NCBI GenBank assembly: GCA_945859605.1
Contig: OX243815.1
Span: forward strand, 28,328,981-28,392,980
Direction: 5' to 3'
Origin: Lumbricus rubellus
Taxonomy: Eukaryota; Annelida; Clitellata; Crassiclitellata; Lumbricidae
Length of the DNA: 64,000 nt
Both the position numbers and the translations under genes were made by a program. Under the pieces are notes generated by a model, which saw only the letters and a program-made list of their open reading frames with translations, made no database searches and was not told the origin of the DNA. Of the stretch, positions 1 through 14,276 are shown piece by piece. Position 1 is the stretch's first letter. The number at the start of each line of letters is the position of its first letter.

Positions 1-1481
1 TTGTCTAAGTTTATGTGCCTGGAGATGGCATTGAGATAATATCGTGCAATGAATCCGTGATCAAATGTAAGAGATGCATTCATTGCAGCGCTCAAGGAAA
101 CAATAAACCCAACAGCTGATCTTAGGCTATACCATTGGAAATAGTTCAGTATAGGCCTACAAGGCCCTACATAATCCCGTGCAGTTTTTTTTAACACAGA
201 AATATATTTTTACAATGTGATGAATTTAACGTAGAGTGTAGGTGATGTGATGTGGTAGTGAAGTTAAGTCTTGTAACATGACCATAGTTTTATTCTACAG
301 TTTTGCGGTGCACTTACACTTGCAATAGTGCGTTACTACATTGCAACAAAAACAACCATTTCTATAGCGCCCGTTTGGGTGTTATGGGCGTTTGAAAAGG
401 AGAGGTCGCATGTGCGCTAGTGACCGTTGACTCTGTCAGGCGTGACTGGACGGACGGACAGCCGGGGATCATGCAGGCCAAGGCAGCCACCCCCCGCCAG
501 GCAGGGGGTCGTGAAGGAAGGGGTAGATGATGTGGGAAGGGGTACGGAAGAATTCCCTATAACACCTGCCGCCCGTTTGTCGGCGTTCGAATTCCGCTGG
601 ACTGGAATCTTTGAGGTTTTCTCATGCATGACATTACTCCCACTAATTATTGTCGTACACGGCTACTTTCCCTCTCACTCGGTCCAAACGTTGCCCTCTC
701 ACCGACACTTTCTCCCTCTTTCTGTCACCGTCCGTCTTTCTGCTTTTTATCACTCTCTGTCTCTGCCGCCGTTGTGCCTGTTCTTCTCTCTTGCTATCAT
801 ACAGCCAAGTCTAGTATTTTCCACACTTTCTCTGATCCTTCAATCGTTCTTTCCGTTACGGTATCCATCATGTGCTCTAATATAAAATTATTAGGTTTTA
901 ATAGGAAAATTGTTCCAGTAGGATTTGTCAGGTAAAGTCTATTCTGGTCAGGTAAACGATGCACACACAACACTACACCTTCCTTGATTTTAAGTAGGGA
1001 TTAAATTTTCATTGAGACTATTGCAGGCATATTGGTAAGGAAACTTAAGAAGTTCGCCTTGCCTGTTTCTTTAAGAGGTATTATGTTTATCACTCTCGTA
1101 CAACCACGCATTTGTTAGGGTCTGGGGCGAATATAATTAGCTCAACAGCAGGACAGCAGAGAAAGTATAGATGCTGCGTGACTCGTGGCTGCGCATTAGC
1201 ATAAGAGAAGACAAATAAAGCCAATTAGACGACATTCATTCATGTAGTCAATGGTAGAATAACCAGACTATCGCATGTTATGAACGACTTAGATCAATGA
1301 AGTAGCCGCCAATGCATTCCTTTGCGACACCAGAGACTCTGGATGTGATGTCATTCACGATACCTGATCCCAAAGGAACAAAGCATAAAGACGCGTATAC
1401 TCCTATATCTGGTGCGTTGTTGATAGGTCGTACATGTACATGTATATACAGCTTAATAATATGTAAGCTTATACGACTATA

Positions 1482-1605
1482 CGTCCATCTTTTAAAATGC
1501 ACATTGCACAAGCCCTACAATGCATGTTTCTTTAATGTAATACAGCTTATGTATACGTCCATCTTTTAAAAGCCCTACAATGCATGTGTCTTTAATGTAC
1601 ATAAA
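1482..1605. repeat. Local duplication, about 55-60 bp, two copies
   Basis: The words 'tacgtccatcttttaaaa', 'gccctacaatgcatgt' and 'tctttaatgta' occur in the same order at 1482-1540 and 1551-1605. The second copy has lost a short stretch. No coding content seen. Confidence 0.75.
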
Positions 1606-3428
1606 GATAAGATATTCTTTCCGTATCAGACCGTAAACTTTGAGCTGTGCACATGTAGAATGTGGCTCGGAGACTACGCTTATAATTCATAATATACCTT
1701 TATCTCGTTAGACTTATTCAGGGCTCATCCTACACATGTCTACACATGTCTAAACGATCAGAAACAGCTGTTAGGTGCATAAAACCATGCAATGATTAAT
1801 GGTCACTTGTGCTGAATGAATACACGTTTATGATATTTGTGTAGGCGTGGTAGAATTAGTTAGCGGTGTAGATAGTGATGTCCTAACTACGTATAGCTGC
1901 AGTCTGTTCATTAGTCTCCATAGTGCTTCGTAAAGTCTCGTCAGGTGTTGGCAGAAGACTACTCGGCAACTGCCAGCTCCTCCCACTGCCTGAGAAGTGA
2001 GAATATGACCGTGTCGCATTGGATTAGCTCTGTCACCTCCTCTCGGTCACCTCCTCTCTGGTGTTATCACTGTTTCCTCCTCTCATCAACTACACTGATT
2101 AACCTCCAAGGTGTTAGACCACCAACCTATATAACACCGACCTGCAACGGACTTGGCGAAGGCGATTCGCCGTTATTATATGCGTGTATAATTGCATTTA
2201 TTTCTGAATTTGAGAAGACATTTATATCACACCGTTTTAATAGCAAAACATGAAGAGTTGTAACATGCTAGTGGACAGAGGTTTCTTTCTATTCGTGCAA
2301 TAAAGGGCAGGCGCATCTTGAGACCGTAAAAAACAGGGGGGGAATAAGACATTAGTTAAACTCACGTTGGGTGTGGAAGGCCGGCCTGGAGGGGAGGCCG
2401 GCCAGGGAGGGGGAAGGATGGGGATAGAGTTAGGTTGTTGTTGGGGGGGGGAATAAGCCACTGCAAGTGGTTACACGACCTTCGTATGTCTCCTTTACTA
2501 TTTATTATTATAATTATTGAGACTCATGCATGTCAAAACGGATGGATGACTCTGCCATGGAAGTTCTGGTTGGGTGAAACAGTCAATAGATAGAAGATGA
2601 AAATCGCAGAGTTTAAGAATCGTGTCTGCTGGTACAGTGGTACGATCATACACGGTTTGAGTTCATACAGAGTTTGCGCTAAAATATCGCAACAGTCAGC
2701 TGATGCAAGGGCACGAATTGGCATAGACTAATAATTACACTGAGCATTATAATAGGCCTATAAATCGAGCCGTGGTACTGCATACTTGCAGACCTGTTTA
2801 GGCTACCGATACCAGTACAAGGCTTCTTGTATGAAATGGGAAACAGGATGTGACGTAAGGATGAGATCTGTCAAATTTCGACTTGTAATAATAATGATAT
2901 CAGCTGGAGTGTTTGAACAGAACGCGTGCTCAGCATTCACTGTCCTCCCTCTCTTCATTCAGTTGATGTTTACAGCCTGTAATTCCAGCAGTTAATAAGC
3001 AAGTAGGACAGACTGAGTGAGGTAATCATTTTCTGCACAGACTGGAGGCAACTCTGTCTCATGATAATATGGCAATTGTTGGCGATCACTGATGCGGAAC
3101 AAAGCAGCAGGTGGCGGCGGTGGATAGATGGTTGATGGAGAGATCGTCTGCCCTCAAGTTCAGCGTCTTGACGAAGTGTACACTTCCTGTGAAGAATGCA
3201 CACGTCCTCAGTCTACATGTGTCTGTCTGTTTATTAAATCTCTCTGTCTCTGTCTATCTGTCTGTATGTCTCTGTCTCTGTCTCTCTCTCTCTCTGTTTG
3301 CCTTTACCTTCTTTTCTGTCTCACATCGTCACAATCTCCTTTCGTGCTTGACAATCTGCCTGTCACACCATCTCAGTCACTCTGTGTCTTTACACTTCTT
3401 TTGTGCAACTCTTTCAGTATAGACTATA

Positions 3429-3429
<1 letters not shown>

Positions 3430-3490
<61 letters not shown>
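3430..3490. repeat. (GT)n microsatellite
   Basis: An uninterrupted GT dinucleotide tract of about 30 units, in the interval before the first identified ovo exon. Confidence 0.98.
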
Positions 3491-3491
<1 letters not shown>

Positions 3492-3724
3492 TGCAATGTG
3501 TATGTCCTTCTGCTGCTGCTACATTCTTGTGTCTTTAACAGCTTGTAAGTACGTAATGATCTTAGCGTTCCAACTCTTCCCATTATCTTTTAGAGAAATG
3601 TTCAAAGAGAAATGTTCGACCTTCTAGGTTGTACATAGTCATCGCTGAAATTATTACTGAATGTAGGCCTACGCTGTGTGAACTTAATTTACGAGGAAAT
3701 GTTTGTTATTGATTTTTTCTACAG

Positions 3725-6910
<3,186 letters not shown>

Positions 6911-7217
6911 CAGCGGAGGACGAAAGGCGCCTCGACGTCTGACTGTTGCAATCTGTGATAATTTTCATGTTTAGGTTGTAGTGTAATTTAGCGTTGTGAG
7001 CAATATGTGGAATTTTCTGATGGTGATGCATTTGGATGTTGACTGTGTGAGTCTTGCTTGTGTTCGTTGTGTGAACTGTGAGCTTCGTTGCAATTCTGTG
7101 GCCGTGTAATTATGGAAGAGAATGTGTGGACAATTATAGGCCTAGGATTAAATGTGCATTTAGGGGCATTAGATTGTGATGTGATTGCGTATGTGATTAT
7201 GTGTATGGCTTCATTAT

Positions 7218-7276
7218 GTGTGTGTGTGTGTGTGTGTGAATGTGTGTGTGTGTGTGTGTGTGAATGTGTGTGCATG
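7218..7276. repeat. (GT)n microsatellite in ovo 3'UTR
   Basis: A GT tract interrupted twice by 'gaat'. Confidence 0.95.
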
Positions 7277-7490
7277 TCTGTGTGATTGTATGCTTGTGTT
7301 TTCGAATGATTTTGTTGTGATTCATCTGCAAATGTGTGCTGACATTGTGAGCTCATTTTGTGCTTCAGAACTTACCGTTTCGTTATTAGCCTAGTTTCAG
7401 AGACCATGACATTTGTAATAAGTTCGAGAAAATGAGACAGTGTACCGTATGTAAATAGAGGATGCTATTAAACTTGAATGAAACTATACG

Positions 7491-7496
7491 AATAAA
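7491..7496 (+). terminator. ovo: Poly(A) signal AATAAA for ovo
   Basis: A canonical hexamer about 580 bp after the ovo stop codon, on the coding strand. No clearer signal was noticed closer to the stop. Confidence 0.55.
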
Positions 7497-7515
7497 CGGA
7501 AATGATAAATCGGCA

Positions 7516-9280
7516 TCTACAGCGTCATCTGGTGATTATTTCGGACGAACCGGAAGTTAAAGTGCACTTGTTGCTCGATCTTTTTTTGATCGTTGGTTTG
7601 CGCACGAGTGGAATCAGAAGCAGACAATGGGAAGCCAATATTATTAATTTTCAGAAGAACCTTTTCACTCTTTATCTTCTCTTTTGACTCTTTCACTACC
7701 AATAATCACGTGCACCCGGCTCCCCCATCAGGGATCATGGCCGAACTGCACTGCATTCGTCCTTGGGGTTTCACACCTTCTTGTTGTTTCTGCAGACAGG
7801 CGCCCGCCTTTTAACATGGCATAAACATAACATGATATGAGTTTTACGTGTAGACTATGCCTCACAGAAGAAGATATTTAATCTGTGTTAGTACGGCAAC
7901 AAATCACTGGAAATGTTCAGCAGACAGTGCTGCGTTAAACCTTAACAGTTATGAAACATAATCTCCTATAAGTTATAACTGAGGCGCTATTAATGTTCAG
8001 CAGACTGCTCCTATAGCCTATAACGTTCTTTTAACAGTTATGATACAGAATCTCCTCTAGCTGAGACAGTGATGTAATCGAAATAAACAGCTCTTGCACT
8101 GGAATAATTTTTACTCCATTCGACAGGGTGCTCTGTTTAATGTGCACTCAGGCGCATAAGCATTGGTTGGTTGCTAGACCTAACTTATGCAGGGCAGGCC
8201 GATAAAAGCGCGCACTACATTGATCCGTGATTATGATGGCGATACAAAGGTCATAAGAAATTATTAGGTTATTAAGCCAAAATATCACTTTTCGCTTGCT
8301 GAGCATTCTCTGAAATCGTTCCATGTTACTTTTATAACTTGTAGCCTATATAGGCCTATTTCTGATGAAGCCGATATAACAGGCTAACAGCATTGTGTGA
8401 CTTGTGTCGGAAGCATTATTTCATTCATTGAACAAAGCAATGTCTAAGCTTCCACTAGTCACTAGTGCGGTGGGAATTCCATCACGTTCTCTCCTCAAGT
8501 GTAAAAGTGTGGTGTGATGCCCTCTCTTCCCTCCCCCAGGATTTACGGCCATGGCAGTGGTGGTGAAGACTCGTGCCCGATCAACTCATTGAAAAATGAA
8601 CATTTTTAGCCCATAGATAAAGATTAGAGCGTACATTTACATTTTGCATTTCTCAATAAAATCGTAAGTATGGTTGCAACATTCCTTCCAGGAAGGTTCT
8701 CTCTTCTGACACCTATCAGACACTTTATTCCGAACTCGATCATATCGCCTATAATAAGCCTATGATGTGGCCAAGTAAATGTAGGCTGACATTAATTTTG
8801 CTACCATTGAGACCGTAAAGTTTCGACGAGCCTTGCCTTTTTCAATGAATTCATCGAATGGGATCCTTCGCCACCTTTGGCTAATTGGACGCCACACCAT
8901 TCAAGGTCCCAGTGCACTGACAGTGCTAGCCCCTCCCCCCGACATTCCAATCCCTGGAATAATCTACACCAGGTATATGCGAACGGGCATCCACACGCAA
9001 CATGGCGCCTTGACGTATAATTATATAGGCCTATAGGCTGCAGCCAACAGTATACTACAGCCAGTTAACCCAGTAACCAACAGTTTTCCCACATGCGTTG
9101 GCATTCCACACTGAATCCACAGATGCTGCTAAAACTATCAAGTACTAATTGGACTCGGCATCGGTTACGTCACTGTGTAGATCTGTCGTATCCGCAGCGT
9201 AAACCGGGAAAATCTGGGTGCGCAATAGATGATTGAGCCTATAATTATATATAGGCGTATACATACTGGCACAGTGGCAC
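7516..9280. other. Intergenic interval between ovo and the next gene
   Basis: No exon supported. It includes an imperfect local duplication at about 7913-7970 and 7993-8058, sharing 'tgttcagcagac' and 'taacagttatga', and scattered AGGCCTA motifs. The two genes flanking it converge. Confidence 0.5.
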
Positions 9281-9311
9281 TATATATATATATATATGTA
9301 TGTATATATAT

Positions 9312-9685
9312 ACATAGGCGTAGGGGACATTTCAAAAGTGGGGGGCAAAAGTTTAACTTTAGCCCGAAAAATTTTGCCCGAAAAATTTGACGACTGACGA
9401 CCTTTGTTTTTTTAGTCGTTCGGTTGAAATTGCCCGAGAATTCCCGTTACTTTTCCGCCCGAAAAAGCTTGACGACCTTTTTTTTTAGTCGTCCGGTCGA
9501 AAGTTACTTTTCCGCCCGAAAAAACTATACGACCTTTTTTTTTCTTTTTAGTCGTCCGGTCCAATTTTCGAAATTTCTTTGTACATTTTTCTACTTTTCC
9601 CGGACTGCTTGCCCGAAAAACCAGACTTGCCCGAAATTTGGGGGGAGGGGCATTTGCCCCCCCCTGGACCCACGTCTCCTACGCC

Positions 9686-9690
<5 letters not shown>
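9312..9690. mobile_element. Non-autonomous TIR element (379 bp) with internal tandem repeats
   Basis: The ends are inverted copies: ACATAGGCGTAGGGGAC at 9312 against ACATAGGCGTAGGAGAC read from 9690, 16 of 17 matching. The element sits in a TA-dinucleotide tract, so target duplication cannot be read. The interior has about three degenerate copies of a 55-70 bp unit containing 'tagtcgtccggtc' and 'ttttccgcccgaaaaa'. No transposase frame is present. Superfamily unknown. Confidence 0.7.

Positions 9691-9722
<32 letters not shown>
9691..9722. repeat. (AT)n microsatellite
   Basis: A TA tract directly flanking the right end of the TIR element; a similar shorter tract lies at its left, 9281-9311. 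Confidence 0.9.
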
Positions 9723-9725
<3 letters not shown>

Positions 9726-9793
9726 TGCCAGTATCCTATAGCCATTATAGCTGAACGTAAACACGGCAAACGTCTGCTTTTAAGTCTCAGACT

Positions 9794-9799
9794 TTTATT
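9794..9799 (-). terminator. Poly(A) signal AATAAA (read on - strand)
   Basis: TTTATT on the + strand, about 150 bp past the stop codon of the - strand membrane-protein exon. This position suits its 3' end. Confidence 0.45.
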
Positions 9800-9946
9800 C
9801 GATCTGCGTGCAGATACTAATCTAATTATATTCAACGATGAGATTTTCATGCTAAGACTTATAGCCTACATGTAGTTTCACAGTGTCTATTAGACTGCCA
9901 ACACAAACAATATCTATAGCGAATCCCGAGCCTGAAATTTACAATC

Positions 9947-11314
9947 TTACAGTACATACGTATAACTGACGACATCGTCAACTCCGTCCACCGAAGAACA
10001 CACAGCCACTACATCACCAGCTCCATCTCCATCTCGACATTTCACCGTTTCATCATCTTGCGCATCAGATTTCACTTCCTCCTCATCATCAACCACCACC
10101 TCCTCTTCTCTTCGATCTTCGTTGTCCTGTCTGTCCGCTCGCATCCGGTTCTCAAGAAGCAGCGGCAGAAGAATCCAACGAGGATCCCTCGATCCGAACG
10201 CCAGTCCAACATTCACCTGATGACCGCGCAGTGATCTCGTGTATTCCGCCGCTGACGAATGTAGTCCACTGACTTCCGCCTCACTCTTCAATTGCGACCT
10301 TGCACCACTTCCACCACTTCCACCACTTCTACCACTTCTACCACTTCCACCACTTACACCACTTCTACCACTTCTACCACTTCCGTCCTCTAGTTCATCC
10401 GGTCTTAACTGTGGAGTCCTGATCGATCGGCTGCAACCATGGTGGTAGCCGTTCGCACCGGCGTCTACGACGTAGGAGCGGCGACCGACGACAGCTTCCG
10501 GTTCGCCGTCGCTCACTTCCGGTATCCGAATCACGTGATATCCGTTCCCGTCGAACGCAAAATGGCGGATCAGTTCTGCTTGCTTGACTTTCTTTAACGC
10601 TCGAAACTCGTCGTCCGTTAATTCTCGAATCTGGTTGCCATGGTAACTGTTCGCATCGTTCGCACGCGGTTGGCCTAGAGACTGGTGTCCTTGAGGGTCC
10701 TGTCCTTCCTCGTTCTCCTCCTCGTCCTCCTCCATCCAAGTGTCAAGGTCAGCGACGTAGCTCTTGCTCCTGTCCGCTGATAATGCATCACCAACCCCCA
10801 CTCCCACCACCACATCGTCGTCGTCATCCTCCTCCACCTCCTCCTCGTCGTCGTTGGACCCCGAGGGAGGGTCATCGCTGGGCATGGCGACGGCCGCCAT
10901 GGGCAGGGCCAGGTTGGCGACTCCCTTGCGCGCCATGTTCTTCTCGCGCAGCAGCTTCGCGATGATGGAGCGTTTGAGGTTGCGGTAGGAGTCTCGGTTC
11001 GACGTTTCCTTGACGATCTGGAACTCCTGCAGGTACTTGACGATCTCCTTGTCGATGGCCAGCTTCGAGTGCTTCCGGCGGATGTGAGATGCGATCAGAA
11101 GGACGATCGACATCCCGTAGACGAGGAATACGGCGATGACGTAGTAGCCCTCTCCGCTGGGGTCCGACTGCTTTGTCCTTGGCGTCGGCGGCGGTGGCGG
11201 GGTGATGACGGCAGGCTGTCCCTGCAGTGGCACCGGCCCCTGCAAGTGGGGGCCGTATGACGCATTAAACAACTGGTATACGTCCGCGTAAACGGTACTA
11301 TGACCCGTTTCCAT
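9947..11314 (-). CDS. Single-pass membrane protein with long acidic tail, weakly KCNE-like
   Basis: A 455-codon open frame with strong coding character. An N-terminal segment of about 56 residues has an N-glycosylation site (NAS, 17-19) and a proline run. A membrane helix follows at about 57-78, then RRK as a likely cytoplasmic anchor. The rest is a long acidic region (runs of E and D near 150-215), a Gly/Ser/Arg repeat (GSGRSGRSG type, about 305-340) and an acidic C-terminus. The aromatic start and YG in the helix recall KCNE beta subunits (KCNE4 type), with a short glycosylated ectodomain and one helix. I see no catalytic domain. The KCNE link is inference from pattern and length before the helix; the tail is much longer than in vertebrate KCNEs. 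The frame stays open upstream of the chosen Met to a splice acceptor at 11358-11360, so the true start may lie in an upstream exon. Confidence 0.75.
   Translation of the reverse strand: METGHSTVYADVYQLFNASYGPHLQGPVPLQGQPAVITPPPPPTPRTKQSDPSGEGYYVIAVFLVYGMSIVLLIASHIRRKHSKLAIDKEIVKYLQEFQIVKETSNRDSYRNLKRSIIAKLLREKNMARKGVANLALPMAAVAMPSDDPPSGSNDDEEEVEEDDDDDVVVGVGVGDALSADRSKSYVADLDTWMEEDEEENEEGQDPQGHQSLGQPRANDANSYHGNQIRELTDDEFRALKKVKQAELIRHFAFDGNGYHVIRIPEVSDGEPEAVVGRRSYVVDAGANGYHHGCSRSIRTPQLRPDELEDGSGRSGRSGVSGGSGRSGRSGGSGGSGARSQLKSEAEVSGLHSSAAEYTRSLRGHQVNVGLAFGSRDPRWILLPLLLENRMRADRQDNEDRREEEVVVDDEEEVKSDAQDDETVKCRDGDGAGDVVAVCSSVDGVDDVVSYTYVL
10300..10386 (-). repeat. In-frame 9-bp coding repeat (Ser-Gly-Arg/Gly type)
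   Basis: Nine-base units of the form 'ccacttcta' / 'ccacttcca' on the + strand encode SGG and SGR triplets in the - strand protein. Length change would not break the frame. Confidence 0.8.
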
Positions 11315-11357
11315 AGGAACCGGAGTGTAGTCGATTGGGGGAAAGCAAGTAAATGAC
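11315..11357 (-). other. 5' extension of the membrane-protein exon (UTR or coding)
   Basis: The 43 bases between acceptor 'ctttttcag' (11358-11360 read on -) and the Met at 11314 are open in frame. They would encode a peptide containing CFPPIDYTPVP. Either the start is further upstream and this is coding, or it is 5' UTR. Confidence 0.5.
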
Positions 11358-11451
11358 CTGAAAAAGAAATATTACAATAGTTAAAATGCCTCTGTTTGTA
11401 CCGCACGCTTGAAGGTAGGCTATACAGAAAGAACAACGCGATTGCATAGCA

Positions 11452-11580
11452 TATACAAAAAGTATAAAAAAGTAAACAACAAGTATAAAAGGTATACAAA
11501 AGTATACAAAAAGTATACAAAGGTATACAAAAAGTATACAAAAGTATACAAAAAGTATACAAAAGTATACAAAAAGTATG
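11452..11580. repeat. Minisatellite, 10-12 bp unit 'tatacaaaaag'
   Basis: About eleven slightly varied units of 'gtatacaaaa(a)', just upstream of the membrane-protein exon. Both strands give long open frames here that are repeat artefacts. Confidence 0.95.
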
Positions 11581-11899
11581 CAATATACACGAGTGCATCA
11601 AAAGCACAAAAAGAGAACACATTCATCAGCCATGCACGCAGTGATCATTGAAGAACAAACCTAGGTTATTAAAGCATTAGATGATTAGAATATCTGCTTT
11701 AAAGGCCTACTCGCAATGTTTTATTACTTTGTTTGTTTTTTTAGTTATAGGGCCTAATAGTGTAACAAAAAAGTTTGAGCAAAAGGGCGAAAAACAAAAT
11801 ATCTTTATTTAAGACATAGAATACTTAGGCCTATACTTGCTAAAAAATCCATGGGCATTTTATTAATTAGAAAACATACCTGCACTCAGGGTTTAAAGT

Positions 11900-11942
11900 G
11901 TGGCAGGACGGTTATTTTCAAATCTCTTCGCCGTCCTGCCAC
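11900..11942. other. Perfect 12-bp stem-loop
   Basis: GTGGCAGGACGG at 11900-11911 is the exact reverse complement of CCGTCCTGCCAC at 11931-11942, with a 19-base loop. It lies in the putative 5' intron of the membrane-protein gene. Function unknown. Confidence 0.8.
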
Positions 11943-12193
11943 TTATTTGGCTAGCACATCTGAAAAGGTGAGGGGCGTTCAGGCACTTCTTTTTTACACT
12001 TAGGCTAAGCACTGCCTGCATTAGACCAAGGCATAGCACGCAACTAGATACCTATAGATAGGCATAGGCCTAGAACCTAATTGGAGCAGCGCTTCAAACA
12101 TGTAGGCCCCTATACAAGTCATGTGTGGGTGAACAAAGTAAAGATAGGCAACCATAATGATATACATGTATATACAAGTGTATGAAAACTCAC

Positions 12194-12281
12194 CTCTGTG
12201 TTTGCGATTCGAAACCGTCCTGAAATGTGATTTATCTTCGTTGTTAAGTTCAAACGATACGCTACATGTATCATGTATCAA
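12194..12281 (-). other. Candidate upstream exon of the membrane-protein gene
   Basis: A strong donor AGAG|GTGAGT is read on the - strand at 12194/12193. The short frame starting at Met 12281 would join the 9947-11357 exon in the wrong frame. If real, it is therefore more likely 5' UTR than coding. Confidence 0.25.
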
Positions 12282-12630
12282 GTAATCCGTAATTCCTGTA
12301 GATCCAACTGAACAATATCAACCTACGACACAAAATTAGAATATAATGCGTTTGAAGTGATGACGGGACAGATGAAAAACTGGAGACACGCGTAGAAAGA
12401 TAACGCATCATAAGCCATACATGTAGATAGAGATTTCAATTGATTGATAACGCATCATATTAGGCCATAGATAGAGATCTCAATTGAGCATTCATCCCAT
12501 CTTATCCCAATGCTCAGCTCAGGCGTCGAGTCTAAGACGAGTCTGCGGTAGAAAGAACCGAAGCTAGAGGTTCGGCGAATACCTGTAGGCCTACGCGTGA
12601 GCTTTCAGTTTGGATATAGCTAGCGGGTTC

Positions 12631-12840
12631 TCCCTCTCTCCCTCTCTCCCTGTCTCCCTCTCTCCCTCTCTCACTGTCTCCCTGTCTCCCTCTCTCCCTC
12701 CCTCCCTCCGTCCCTCCCTCCCTCCGTCCCTCCCTCCGTCCCTCTGTCCGTCCGTCCGTCCCTCCCTCCCTCCGTCCCTCCCTCCGTCCCTCTGTCCGTC
12801 CGTCCGTCCGTCCCTCCATCCCTCCCTCCCTCCCTCCCTC
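12631..12840. repeat. Pyrimidine-rich tandem repeat (CCCT/CCGT)
   Basis: About 210 bp made of tctccctc, ccct and ccgt units. The complementary strand is purine-rich. Open frames here are artefacts. Confidence 0.95.
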
Positions 12841-13136
12841 TTTTGTATGTCTGTCTATCTGTCTATCTGTATATAAGATATGTAGATGTACTTACATAAA
12901 TGTGCTCGTACGTGTGTGCGTGTAGAGATGTATACAGGCATCGCACATAATGATATGTTGAAGCCTTTACTGTCCATCTGTCGGTAAGCGAGAGCGCCAA
13001 CAACAGCTTCCAGGCAGAAAATCGCGCCATAAATCTATCAACGTAAATATTCTAACTTCTGCGCACGATGCACGGGTAAATCCTCATCAATCGAGGACCA
13101 GAAAAAGAAAAACCTCTTACCTTTTCACCTTCTCCG

Positions 13137-13440
13137 TTCCATTCATCCTCTCCTCCTCCTCCTTTCATCCTCTCCTTCTCGTCCTCCTCCACCATCTCCT
13201 CGTCCACCTCTTCTTCTTCCTCCTCCTCCTCCTCCTATTTCTCGCCGTCCTCATCCTCTTCCTCGCTCTTCTCCTCCTTCTCTTTCTCCTCCTCGTCCTC
13301 CTTCTCCTCGTCCTCCTTCTCGTCCTCCTTCTTCTCCTCCTCTTTCTCCTCCTCTTTCTCCTCCTCATTCTCCTCGTCGTCCTCCTCCTCTCCCTCGTCT
13401 TCCTCGTCGTCGTCGTCGTCCTCCTCCTCCTCCTCCTCTT
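13137..13440. repeat. Long polypyrimidine/polypurine (CCT)n-type tract
   Basis: About 300 bp almost purely C and T on the + strand with a few G interruptions. The - strand is a (GGA/GAA/GAC) tract that reads as a Glu/Asp-rich peptide. Purine strand asymmetry of this length can form triplex DNA. Confidence 0.92.
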
Positions 13441-13545
13441 TGCTGCACATAGACGCAATGATCGAGTGAGTCGATCGTCACCCTAGCTGTAGCCATCAAT
13501 TCGCCAAGGCTTCTCTCGCTGTTTACGTCTTCATCTTCTCTGTCT

Positions 13546-13608
13546 GTCTGTCTATCTAGACTATCTATCTGTCTGTCTGTCTGTCTGTTTGTTTGTCTGT
13601 CTATCTGT
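13546..13608. repeat. (CTGT/CTAT)n microsatellite
   Basis: Tetranucleotide tract with ctgt, ctat and ttgt variants. Confidence 0.9.
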
Positions 13609-14084
13609 AGGCTTAAGTAGGCCTATGTACTTGCATATTCACGGATGCATGACATTTGTGTTGATCGCATCGTATTGTTTGTTTACAACGATTGGGATAT
13701 GATCTGACACTGACTGAAGCACGAGTCAAGTGACGTCATAGCTTATGACTTTGAAGGAGGAAAGAACAACAACGATAAAACGATTGTTTAATAGGACTCA
13801 TAGGAGTAGGCCTAACGAAAAGTCTTCGAGAAACGTCAACCAGAAATATAAGAATCGGACGAAATGCAAAGTAGGCCTAGGCCTATCTCATATTCCGTTT
13901 TAGAGATAGGCCCTATATGGCAAAATCCTAGAACCATGCAATGACCAAAATAAGTCTAAATTAAGATATTCAACTAGTAGACAATATTATACACCTAGGC
14001 CTACTTCGGTGTATCATGACGAAGCATGGTTTCAACAGTCTGTAAGATTACCCACCCTGCAGCTGGTTTGCAGTGAGTGGCGGC

Positions 14085-14276
14085 GCCACCATAGGTGTAG
14101 TGGTGGCGTCGTTGCCTCGAGGTTCGAATCCACCTCGCCGCGTAAGGACCTTGGGCAAGTCCTTCACTCACAATTGCTGAGCGCTTCGGCGTGAAACTCC
14201 TATGCAGTGTCCGCTCTGCATTCGGGATCGCCTCTGAAGCTTGAAAGGGCGCTATAACAAGTGCACATACAAACAT
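14085..14276 (+). mobile_element. tRNA-derived SINE, copy 1 (5' part damaged)
   Basis: A box-like 'tgtagtggtgg' and a B box 'ggttcgaatcc' are followed by the shared body ('ccttgggcaagtccttcactc', with one mismatch in other copies) and the tail 'gggcgctataacaagtgcac' then 'atacaaacata'. The body diverges after 'gcctcga', with a deletion relative to the fuller copies. It is the only copy in the first 25 kb. Confidence 0.85.

Larger units (their letters stand above)
1..3724. other. Sequence upstream of the first identified ovo exon
   Basis: No coding exon could be supported here. The first ovo coding exon must lie here or further upstream, because the exon at 3725 begins inside a codon. I looked for a short SNAG-like start exon and did not find one. 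The stretch holds a GC-rich patch at about 380-600, a local duplication at 1482-1605, CT-rich sequence at 3230-3420 and a GT tract at 3430-3490. Open frames here have no domain I recognise. Confidence 0.5.
6911..7515 (+). other. ovo: ovo 3' untranslated region
   Basis: Non-coding sequence from the ovo stop codon to just past AATAAA at 7491-7496. It contains a broken GT tract at 7218-7276. The end is inferred from the poly(A) signal alone. Confidence 0.6.

Noticed and set aside
427..885. 152-codon open frame (+)
   Set aside because: No domain, no splice context leading into ovo, and the second half is CT-rich low-complexity sequence.
3703..3724. ATG at 3703 as the start of the ovo protein
   Set aside because: The bases from 3703 to 3724 are the pyrimidine tract and AG of a strong 3' splice site (tttttctacag). 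OVO proteins start in a separate upstream exon.
13165..13458. Glu/Asp-rich and Arg-rich frames on the - strand
   Set aside because: They are translations of a (GGA)n-type repeat; no flanking exon structure or conserved motif.
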